In this document: positions 9,860 to 18,643 of the stretch, in pieces
Layout: each line of letters begins with the position of its first letter
Numbering within the stretch: position 1 is the first letter of the stretch
NCBI GenBank assembly: GCA_014825775.1
Contig: MVAQ01000308.1
Location: 1-21,561 of the forward strand
Length of the DNA: 21,561 nt
Direction of reading: 5' to 3'
Source of the DNA: Krasilnikovozyma curviuscula
Taxonomy: Eukaryota; Basidiomycota; Tremellomycetes; Cystofilobasidiales; Mrakiaceae
Position numbers and translations under genes: made by a program
Notes under the pieces: model-generated
What the model was told of the DNA's origin: nothing
Seen by the model: only the letters and a program-made list of their open reading frames with translations
The model's database searches: none

Positions 9860-11812
9860 ATGTCAATCAATCTTGATGCTACCCCTCGTCCTGTTCAGGA
9901 GTACGTTCCTGAAGGAGAGCAGCTCTTCACCTGCTTATCCTGTGAGGTCGCTTTCAAAGTCCCAGACGACCAGAGAGAGCATATGAAGAGCGATTGGCAC
10001 AGATATAATATGAAGGTGAGTTCTCCTGATTATTTAGATATCTCTGTGATATACCCGAATAGAACGTTGACCACCATGTGAATTTCTGTCGTTCGCCGCC
10101 GTCTGTAGCGTCGTGTGGCTGGACTCCCTCCTATCACCGCCGGTCTCTTCAATCAGAAGATCATTGAACGTAGAAATGAGAATGCTGTTACTGCTGCCAA
10201 GCAGGGAGAAATCTGTGAACCATGCGGGTAAGTATATTTCTTGAAGTTCAGATACGACGCTTCCGAAGGGGAGCGACGCAATGAGTCGACCTGGAATTTT
10301 CCAAACGAGCTATTCTTGTATTAGAACAATGCTAAAGGGCTGGTCAGGGTTATGCCTTCAATAGAAGGAGTGGTCTTGGAACAATCTGAAGAATGCTGAC
10401 ACCTTTGTCGCCGGTGTTGTCCATTACAGGAAAGCGTTCCAAACCCAGGGCGCGTACAGAACTCACATTCAGTCCAAGAAGCACAAAGAGGTTGTCATGA
10501 AGATCGATGCCAAACTTGCAGCTGAAGCCGCTGCTGAAGAAGGTGAAAACGTCAATATGCCAGCTGCCGCTACCGTCGCAGACCAGGAAGTCCCATCCTC
10601 AACCCATCCTCACAGTCGCACCCACACCCACACCATCACCTCATCATCTTCTACTGCATCATCATCCAAGAAACCAGCGTCAGCATCTCTCCTCGTTCCA
10701 GAAGACGCCGACGAAGACGAAATTGAGATGTCCATCGATGCGAAGATTGCAATGGCTCGTACTCGTCTCACTCAAACATCCTGCCTCTTCTGTTCTGCCA
10801 CTGCTTCATCCTTTGACGATGCTCTGAAGCACATGAGCCTTGTCCACGGCTTTTTCGTTCCTGAACAGGAATACTTGGTGGATAGAGACGGCCTGATGTT
10901 GTACCTCAGTGAGAAGGTTTCCATTGGAAATGTGTGTTTGTACTGTAACGGAAAGGGAAAGGAATACAGGAGTATGGAGGCTGTTAGAAAACACATGATT
11001 GACAAGAGTCACTGTAAAGTGAGTTGTAAACATTCCTTTGCACCCTTCCAACTTGACGTCTGACCGACCTCCTCCTTGTTTCCGTAGATCGCTTACAGCT
11101 CAGAGTCCGAAAAATTGGAATTTGCTGAGTTCTACGACTTCTCAACATCTTACCCAGACCATCTCCACCCACGCACCAAGAAGGGCAAGAAGACATCCAA
11201 GAGACTTGCTGCCGTCTCTGAAGAGTGGGAGGATATGGACGTGGATGGAGACGATGAAGATGCTGATGAAATTATCGTTGAAGAGGGCTCAGATGAAGAT
11301 GAGGCTAGTGATGGAGATTCGGAAGAATCAGGATCTGAATCTGACCTCGATGAAGAAGACTTGGGTCCCCAAATCGCCTTTGATTCAGAAACATTCGAAC
11401 TAGTCCTTCCAAACGGTAAACGGCTTGGCCACCGATCTCTCAACAGGTACTACAAACAAAATGTCCGACCTGTCCAACCAGAACACCTCGCTGGCCCTTC
11501 GTTCCCTAACAGGAGATTGATTGGCGACAAGAACTCGCTGATGATTGCCAAGAAGGGTGGATTTGGCGCCTATGGTAATGGCCAGGAAATGGTCAAGGCT
11601 AGGAACGCTGGTGAAGCTAGACACGCTACTCGAAATGTCAGAGAGTTCAGGGATCAGAAGAGAAGGGAGATGTTCAAAACCAAGACTGGTTACATGTAAG
11701 TTTCTACCTATCTTTCTTCACGCATAGTAACTTCATTCGCTGACCCCTCATTGTGTTTGCCTCCAACAGTCACAACAGCCAAAAGCATTTCAGAGATCCT
11801 TTGCTGCAGTAG
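9860..11812 (+). CDS. REI1: REI1/ZNF622 cytoplasmic pre-60S maturation factor
   Basis: Five exons (9860-10015, 10109-10227, 10430-11018, 11088-11695, 11770-11812) encode 504 residues. Zinc finger 1 has Cys25, Cys28, His41 and His47, followed directly by YNMKRRVAGLPPIT, the family hallmark. Zinc finger 2 has Cys88, Cys91, His104 and His110. Two more C2H2 fingers follow, CLFC...H and CLYCNGKG...H. Next are an acidic stretch (roughly residues 330-375) and the conserved C-terminus with LPNGKRLGHRSLNRYYKQN and a terminal FRDPLLQ. Rei1 probes the polypeptide exit tunnel of late 60S subunits and promotes release of Arx1-Alb1 with Jjj1. The protein is longer than yeast Rei1 (393 aa), mainly through Ser/Thr/His-rich and acidic linkers. 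Intron 2 (202 nt) is unusually long for this window. Retention of the last intron would end the protein with Met-stop. Confidence 0.96.
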
Positions 11813-11998
11813 ATACGACAGTTGTGTTTATACCCGTCCTTCATGTATATCTATTGTATTTGACGATTTTTGAAAACCTGTTCTTTTCCATTATCTGCAA
11901 AGTGACAGTCATATCATAGTCAAAATGGCGAACTTCTGTCTAGTCCTTCTCGTTCGGAGTGAATCGTTTAGAGTGAAAATTGTACACATCCTAGAGAC

Positions 11999-13337
11999 TT
12001 AGATGGTTCCAACAACCTGGTGTTTATTCTGGTCGATGGTGACTGCCGGACTCGCAACAGAAGCTCCGTTCATAGTGGTAGGCAGGAGATCCTGACCTGC
12101 ATGTTGAGACCAAGGAGGTGAGTACAAGATGATCATTGGGATGCCAAGAATTGCAGACCCGATTGCATTCCCTGTAGAAGGAAATTATCAGTGCGACTAG
12201 CAGATGTGAAGCAAAATAAAACAAGAAAGAAGAGTCTCGGCTAACCTATGAAGTTTGGTACCCTGGAATACAAAACCAGGAAAATGTTAAATATCAACAG
12301 TAACCAATTTAACCAACCTCGTTGACAATGTCTGGACTAACATGGACCTTCCAATGTAGGTTCCAACGCTGAAAGGTGCTCCGAGCATCATTCCCAGAGG
12401 GATGGTGAACATGTTGACGACAATGTGATCGAATCCAATTGCAACGAAAGCCATGATTGGAAGATGCAACGCCTGCGCAAGACGACCGTCAACCTCGATT
12501 CTCGAAATCAAAGCAAAAGACTGACTAGGATCTTGCTCGATGTCTCTTTGGCACCATGTCCGATCCAAACAGCCAAGCAGACCATGAAGTTGCACCCGAC
12601 ACCTCTCAAGACTGCCGCACCCCAACCCTCGCTAGTCTTCGCGACGGCGACACTGATGGCATATGCCTTGGTGGTACCGGTGTAGAGCTCAGTCCAGTGC
12701 CCAAGAAAAGTGGCACAGCAGAGGCTTCCTGCAAGATTTCCGAAGAAGACGACGAACCACTACAAAAGCAAAGGAGTGTTGGATCAGATACTGCGAATGG
12801 AATGAGCAATTGTGGTCGATATGCTGCTCACATTGAAAGGCAAGCCCCACCAAGGCGTTCGCGCCGTTGCCGTAGACATCAGCATAACCATCATGTTGGA
12901 TGTCAAGAGTTCTTGATTGGTCAACACCAAGCTGATGAGACCGACTGGGAAGACGAAAGCGCCAATGAGGTGGCTGATTCCTGGATTTGAGTCGTTGAGA
13001 GATGGTGAGCCGCCGACGACGATTTGATTCAACATCGCGCCTAGAAAAGGAATCCGAGAGAAGATTTATTCTGCTTGTGAAGATATTCAAAGTTTGTAAT
13101 AAGAAGTGGCTTACCGAACGAAAGGATCCACCCTGCATTCTAATCAAACACACAGTGTGATTACAGATGGCGTTAACGAGAGCTAAGCTAATTTAGACCC
13201 ACCCAAGCTTTCAGGAACAAGTATCCAGGATTCGTCTTGTGCTTCTTCTCAGCAGCATCCAGCATCACCCACGTTACTTCTGGAGCTGTAAGAGTGTGAG
13301 TAGGGACAGGAACGGGAACTGGGATGACGCTTGACAT
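11999..13337 (-). CDS. formate/nitrite transporter (FNT) family channel
   Basis: Seven exons (13337-13203, 13139-13115, 13040-12832, 12759-12526, 12472-12318, 12262-12246, 12171-11999) encode 315 residues. Family features are AGWILSFGAMLN in TM1, GGSPSL after it, LTNQELLTSNMMVM in the TM2 re-entrant region, FVVFFGNLAGSL in TM3, GVGCNFMVCLAVW in TM4, and AFVAIGFDHIVVNMF with the central pore His217 in TM5. FNT proteins are pentameric membrane channels passing formate, nitrite, acetate, lactate or hydrosulfide with proton coupling. The ion here cannot be told from sequence. The usual GFEH is GFDH here. Two exons are tiny (25 and 17 nt), and exon 2 needs the acceptor TTGATTAG rather than the nearby TGCAG to keep the frame and the AGW motif. 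A TATA box lies about 65 bp upstream of the start. Confidence 0.93.
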
Positions 13338-13684
13338 CTTCCTCTGTAATCTCTTGCAAGCTTCAGAGGGGAAAAGCAAATCACAAACACCTCAAGCTCT
13401 CCTTTTATATAAGTCTGTCATGGGACTCGAGTGGTACGAAGACTCCAATGCGATAAGAGCGAAGTTGCGATGGGAGATCACGATCACAGGATCAACATTT
13501 TTTCGGCGCGGGGGAACGTCTCATTTTGAAAGCCAGCCGCAATGCATGAACGCTACGTAAATAGGTTTGTCAGCGGAACGGAGGCACGGGTACTTTCCGG
13601 AGTTGGTTGCACCGCGACTGGTCGAAGTATCTGTACAACAGCAATGGTATACACATTCGGGTATTGGGATTACACAGTCTTCGG
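13338..13684 (-). promoter_or_regulatory. FNT gene promoter region
   Basis: This 347-bp gap upstream of the FNT gene contains a clear minus-strand TATA box (13401-13411) and one GATAAG (13452-13457), a possible site for a nitrogen-responsive GATA factor. A single GATA core is weak evidence. The rest holds no gene that I can support. The TRS20 stop codon lies at its right edge. Confidence 0.45.
13401..13411 (-). promoter_or_regulatory. TATA box of the FNT gene
   Basis: On the minus strand the sequence reads TATATAAAAGG, a near-perfect TATA element about 65 bp upstream of the FNT start codon. TATA-containing promoters in fungi tend to be regulated rather than constitutive, which fits a nutrient channel. 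Confidence 0.65.
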
Positions 13685-14699
13685 TTACAGGAACTTCTTC
13701 GCGCTGGCTTTCACCTTCAGATCAAATAGGGGGGTCTTTATGAGAGTGTTCGGTGAGTGAAAGGGGTTGAGTAATGTCTAGCAGTGAAAGGAATACGAAG
13801 TCATCAGCCTACTTCCAATGAAGGTGCGTTCAAGCAGCCAGAAAACCTACTTTGATATAAGCCTCCCAAACGTCCAAAAAGAAAAGTCTGATCCCATCGT
13901 CGTTCTTGGTATCGTGAAGAAGAACAAATTTAACTGAACACCATTTTGAAGGGTAAGAAGTCAGCGCTTTGTGGGGCAGTAGGTACTGTCGCCATGAAGA
14001 GAATGACAAGTGAAAGAGCATTTACCTGATGGTGCGACAAATGCTGACACTGTCCATTCGTTGAATTTATCCACTGATTTCAGGTACCTGCAGTAGAAGA
14101 GAAGGTGGAAGGATGCATCAGCAACTGTCAAGGTAAAGCTACCTCGACGAGCGACAGCCCGTTCCTATCACTAAATCCTAATATCATGTCGATAGATCCA
14201 CCAGTGACTCCACTTTCGGCGAGTGGAATACAGAGAAAGAATAACAGAAAGAAGCGAGCAATGAAGGTGTAACTTACATGCTCGTGCCCCCCCACATACT
14301 CTCCTCAATGATATCCAGACTACTATGAGCAATCATTTGCATCAAATGACCATCACTATACAAGCCCTTCAGACCATCAGTCGCCTTGAGCCCAGAGAGA
14401 CTGGCGACGCTCCCAGCGAACGACGTCTGAGGGACCATGTTTGGTGGGAGGGGGTTCGACGGTGAGGACCAAGCTGGGAAGGACGAGCCTGCTGAGGATG
14501 GTCCTCCAGAAGAGGTGGATGGGGCTGATGTCGAGCGGGAGGATGTGAGGTGGTGTTCGGAAAGAGGGTTGTCCAGCGGACTGGCAGCCAACGCAGATGA
14601 GCCAGGAGGGATTCAGTTGTGTCAGTCGCTTTGTTTCCTGTATATGGACTTTACAAGAAAAGAATCGACCGACCCTACAAGCACTAGGTAGAATGACAT
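13685..14699 (-). CDS. TRS20: TRAPP complex subunit TRAPPC2/Trs20 (sedlin)
   Basis: Five exons (14699-14674, 14580-14278, 14087-14026, 13933-13851, 13777-13685) encode 188 residues. The start MSFYLVLVGPLDNPL matches the sedlin N-terminus. The middle has MQMIAHSSLDIIEESMW, then YLKSVDKFNEWTVSAFVAPS, VKFVLLHDTKNDDGIRLFF, DVWEAYIK and LLNPFHSPNTLI, all in the family order of the longin-like fold. Trs20 is a core TRAPP subunit tethering ER-to-Golgi vesicles and is needed to assemble the TRAPP III complex used in autophagy. Human TRAPPC2 has 140 residues. The excess here is a Ser/Pro/Gly-rich insertion at about residues 20-70, between the first strands. The first intron uses GTCGGT as donor, the only one that gives the conserved VGxxDNP sequence, leaving a 26-nt coding first exon. 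Confidence 0.9.
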
Positions 14700-15107
14700 A
14701 GTTTCTGCTTGTGTTTACTTTCTCGTGGGAGATAAGGCTGATCTGGTTTACAGAGACCTGGCGAGTCTTCTCTCTTGACGCTCAACACCCATTCATCATT
14801 TTTCAAGAGACTTATTCCAGTTGAAGAAACCCAACCTACTGCATCATATTCTGCTTTCGAACTACTCCGTACGTCCTCCAGGTGAGCTTTAAATATAGCA
14901 AGACTTTTTCCTGCGTCTTCTATTCCCTTTTATGCTGGAGACCAACAACTCTTCCTCATCCCGGTGATAGTATTCCAGCAACAGTTTAACTGCCAGCTAG
15001 TATTGAACATCTACCAAACGCAATTCAGTTTCTGTGAGTTCCAAGCGGTGACTCTGGCAGCGCCGAAAAAAAAAAACTCTGACTGTGACTTTTTGTCTGG
15101 CAGAAGA
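14700..15107. promoter_or_regulatory. divergent promoter, TRS20 / mitochondrial protein
   Basis: This 408-bp gap separates two divergent starts. Its right end contains a probable 5' UTR intron (listed separately). An AAATATAGC TATA-like string at about 14891-14899 is the only promoter-like motif. No gene is supported. Confidence 0.4.
15034..15103 (+). other. probable 5' UTR intron of the mitochondrial protein gene
   Basis: The segment starts with a GTGAGT donor and has CTGAC branch-like sequence near 15080. It then shows a T-rich stretch and ends in GGCAG, four bases before the ATG at 15108. The size (70 nt) matches coding introns in the window. It also contains an A11 run at about 15066-15076. 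Confidence 0.55.
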
Positions 15108-15913
15108 ATGGCTTCTCTTCGATCATCAGCATCAACATCGGCCTGTTCCTCGCTATGTAGGACGCTAAGATCAGCACCGTCATACTCTCGTTCAATACAT
15201 TCTACGTCAAGGCTGTTGAACAAAAACCAGGTCTACGAAGACGTTCGAGGTAAACCTGAACGTCCTGAGAAGTACGGTTTCTCTTCAATGGGTCTGCCAA
15301 AGAAGCCACCTCATATCAAGAAAAAGGAATTGGCTGAAGGTTCCAAGTATGAGACGAAGCCTGTGCTAAAAGGCGGGAAGCTAACGGAAGTGAGCACCCG
15401 CTCATCTTTTTATCTATTACGTTTTCCGAAACTGATCAATATGCTTTGTTACTGTAGTCCAAGATGAGAGCTCTGATATCTCTATACCACTCGACCCGAA
15501 CTCACATTACTCGAGAGAACCTCGACGCCTACATCGACAAAGAGTTTACCTCTGCCGACGGCCCTCGAATTCCCAAGTACATGACATCAAGCGACCTCTT
15601 CCTCGCAGCAGACAACGTCCTGACTGGCTCTCCTAGCAGAGGATTGGGTAAAGATAAACAGGATCGCGCAGTCGCCCTGTCAGCGTTCACGCTTCGAGGG
15701 CGCAGTGTGGGGGATGACTTGGGTCTCGATGAGTGGGAGAAGACCCTGTCGGAGAGAGAGCTCGGGGTTGTGAATGCGATCTATGGTGGTGATTATGGTA
15801 GATATCCTGGGCTGGAGATCTTGTTAGATGAGATTGAACAGATGGAGGAGGAGGAAGGGAAACTTGAGCCGGTGGCCACTGGACAAGAAGCATCAAATAA
15901 GACTATCAACTAG
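15108..15913 (+). CDS. predicted mitochondrial protein, unknown function
   Basis: Two exons (15108-15389, 15458-15913) encode 245 residues that I do not recognise. Residues 1-39 are rich in Arg, Ser and Leu, have no acidic residue and contain RSIHSTSRLL, a classic fungal mitochondrial presequence with a processing site. A basic, Pro-rich segment follows (KPERPEKYGF, LPKKPPHIKKKEL), then a helical region (SKMRALISLYHSTRTHITRENL) and a C-terminal half with DLGLDEWEKTLSERELGVVNAIYGG and an acidic end. Together this suggests a matrix protein, perhaps associated with RNA, ribosome or respiratory assembly, but nothing assigns a role. The start at 15108 is chosen because the presequence begins there and a probable 5' UTR intron ends just upstream. 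The gene lies head-to-tail with the deaminase gene, 493 bp downstream. Confidence 0.82.
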
Positions 15914-16406
15914 ATCAGTTATGTTGAAGCTGAAGTAACACTGAACCAGTTGAAGTTATAGCAAGTCTGCTTGTCTGACCAGCCTACTACGCTGTTTCTT
16001 CGCGACGGCAATCGTGAATCTCTTCCCAAAGCAAACTTCTCCTTGGGGAGAAAACCATTTCTTTGAAGTGAGGTGAGCACGAAATGCTTTATCATGCAAG
16101 TTTTTCTCGTTCCAGTATAGGCCACAGATGTAAACAAAAGCAGCGCGCGTTGGTGCCACAGGCAGAATCGCCTGTCGGCCAAAGCGCCGGTAGCTGTTTC
16201 TGCGAACCTAAGCTTTTTCATTTCGTCCTCACCCTCAACTACAGCTCCCTGTTCCCATTCAAGTCACCAGCCAGTTCCAAAAACGCCCATTCATCAGCTC
16301 TAAGCTACAGAAAATAGCATTCTATATCTAAAAAGCGTCGTTTCATCAACAGACAAATCCAACTGCGGACTCTAATCCCACTTGCACCAGTGTACCAGAC
16401 GACAAA
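15914..16406. other. intergenic: 3' region and deaminase promoter
   Basis: This 493-bp stretch lies between two plus-strand genes. It contains a small inverted repeat (ACAGGC, six-base loop, GCCTGT) near 16157-16174 and a TATATC-like string about 80 bp before the deaminase ATG. Minus-strand readings of up to 100 codons here look random. Confidence 0.45.
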
Positions 16407-17971
16407 ATGAGGCTGATTATCAGAGATACTTCAGATGAGACTGCTCAGTACTTGGCGAAGTACTTCGTGAGAAGAATTGTACGTCCCTTTGTACCTACAC
16501 CTTGTTTCATTTCGTTGTCAACGGAAAACTCATTCCACCCCCTTGCTTCTCCTGTTGCTCTCCCTTTCACTATTTTCTCCGTGTTGGGGCTGCATTGCAG
16601 AATGCCTTCAAACCAACAGCAACGAGACCATTCGTCATTGGTCTTCCTACCGGTTCATCACCTCTGTTGACGTACAAGTACCTGATTCAGATGTACAGAG
16701 CTGGAGAAGTTTCCTTTAAGGTGAGCTTGAAGCCTTTTGCCTTTTCTGCGGTCGTTGGTCCAGCAACGTCTCGCTGGGAGGGAACGTTTACGACGGTCCT
16801 CGTTGCGTAAGATCGGCGCAATTGATGAAAGACCACGGCTTATCTGCCTGAGCGTGGCGGCTGGGTTTTTCTAATTTGACGTTGTAATTGTATTGACACA
16901 TTTTTGTGCTTTTGTTCGTATGACATCGTAGCACTGTGTCAGTTTCAACATGGACGAATATGTCGGCTTGCCTCGAGATCACCCTCAGAGCTACCACACC
17001 TTTATGTTTGAAAACTTCTTCCAACACATCGACATCCAGCCTTCCAACGTCCACATCCTGAATGGCTCTGTGCCTGATTTGATTGCTGAGTGCAGAAGGT
17101 ATGAGGAGAAGATCAAGTCGTTGGGTGGCATTGAGGTGAGCCCAGACTTGTCCTCGTACACGCTTTGACACAGAGGAAACTGACATTTGTGCCCCTCAGC
17201 TCTTCTTCGGTGGAATTGGCGAGGATGGTCACTTGGCATTTAATGAACCAGGTTTGTCATCTCATCTTACCTCAGCTTGCAATGGATCTACGTGGAGTGC
17301 TCACCAAGCCTGTCTCGACTCGCCCCACAGGTTCCTCTCTTGCGTCACGAACGCGTATCAAGACGCTCGCAGAAGACACCATCCAAGCCAACTCACGATT
17401 TTTCGATGGTGATGAGTCCAAAGTGCCCAAAATGGCACTTACCGTCGGTGTCGCTACCGTGTTGGAGGCGAGAGAGATTGTCATTGTCATCACTGGACGT
17501 AAGAAGGCGTTGGCTTTGAGCAAATGTATAGGTGAGAGAGGAACTTGGTCATCTTTTTGGTTCAGATATCGGGTTCTGATTTGTATGTTTATCTGTGTTC
17601 TGTTTTGAACGCTTACAGAGGAGGGTGTGAACCACTTGTGGACTGTTTCAGCGATCCAGCTTCACCCGTGGGCATTGGTCGTCGCTGATCACGATGCGAC
17701 CATGGGTACGTCAAAACCATTTTTGGATCATTTCAATGCCCATATTAACGATATTTCCATGAAATAGAACTGAGAGTCAAGACCGTCTCTTACTTCAAGT
17801 CGATCGAGAAAGTTCAGGAAGAGATTGAGGTTTCTCAGAGTCAGATTGTCCCTGTTTCGAGCCCAGGGCCACAAGTAAGTTTTTCTTTCTCTCTCTATTC
17901 TGACCCTCCTGGCCTATTGAAAGTCTGACTGGGTTCCCTCTAACTTTCAGAAGCAGACAAATGGCGCTTAG
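16407..17971 (+). CDS. NAG1: glucosamine-6-phosphate deaminase (NagB/GNPDA)
   Basis: Eight exons (16407-16478, 16601-16720, 16932-17135, 17200-17251, 17331-17531, 17619-17705, 17768-17874, 17951-17971) encode 287 residues, between bacterial NagB (266) and human GNPDA1 (289). It converts glucosamine-6-phosphate to fructose-6-phosphate and ammonia in the cytosol, the last step of N-acetylglucosamine use. Visible motifs are [11 protein letters not shown] for phosphate binding, FNMDEYVGL with Asp72, [15 protein letters not shown] with Asp141, His143 and Glu148, and VTGxxKA-like VITGRKKAL. The catalytic residues fall at the same numbers as in Escherichia coli NagB. The C-terminal extension after [12 protein letters not shown] is polar and ends with QTNGA. 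The last exon is only 21 nt. No other amino-sugar gene is adjacent. The symbol follows the name used in Candida. Confidence 0.96.
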
Positions 17972-18643
17972 ATAGGACACGCGTTGCAATAATCTTAATT
18001 CACTGCTTCACCTTTAGTTTCCGTTCTTTTCTGTATGTCATATTTTGTTTTATTTTTTTCTTTGTGTCTGCACTAGCTGAGAGCCCAATCTGCCAACTGC
18101 GCCGTGAAGCCGCCGCGGCGTTTGAGGTCACGCTGCTTATCTGCTTTGTCATTTTCTTTTTCCTGACCCGTATCACTACTACCATTCGATAGGGCTGTCT
18201 GTACTTTTGCATCGGGAATGAAATTGAATCACTTTTTTCTTCATGCTGGTCTCTTCAGAACGGAAGTACAACTTGTATCAAAGGAGGGAGAACATCGCAC
18301 TTGCACCGGTCAAGCCTTTAGCTTTTGTAGCTGTGACTCAATTGAGCTTCTCTCGCTGTATGAACGACGACAAAATATATCTCTGGTAGAGACTGTCGTT
18401 GCCAAGCTGGACTGAGTCTTGAATATTACATTAAACTTGAGCTTCGTCTTGCGTCATTAGCGGTTGGATCATTTCAACCTAGTAAATAGTACAACATGTT
18501 GTCCCATATAAAAATCAGAAGTGGAACCTAGTGTAGAGATTAAAACAACACAGAACAAAATCTAAGAGTGCAAACCAACAACCCAAAAATCAACCCCAGC
18601 AGCAGCCGCCTCGCAGCTCATCACCAACACACACAAATTGAAC
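17972..18643. other. convergent intergenic region
   Basis: This 672-bp gap lies between the 3' ends of the deaminase and the seven-TM gene. It has AT-rich tracts, a 10-bp perfect palindrome CGCCGCGGCG at 18111-18120, and no coding sequence with splice support. It probably contains both 3' UTRs. Short readings on both strands show no family resemblance. Confidence 0.5.

Noticed and set aside
12556..12990. 144-codon plus-strand reading with many charged residues
   Set aside because: It is antisense to FNT exons 3 and 4, whose minus-strand frame matches the family closely.
16157..16174. Small inverted repeat ACAGGC/GCCTGT
   Set aside because: Only six pairs with mismatched flanks; stems this short are expected by chance.
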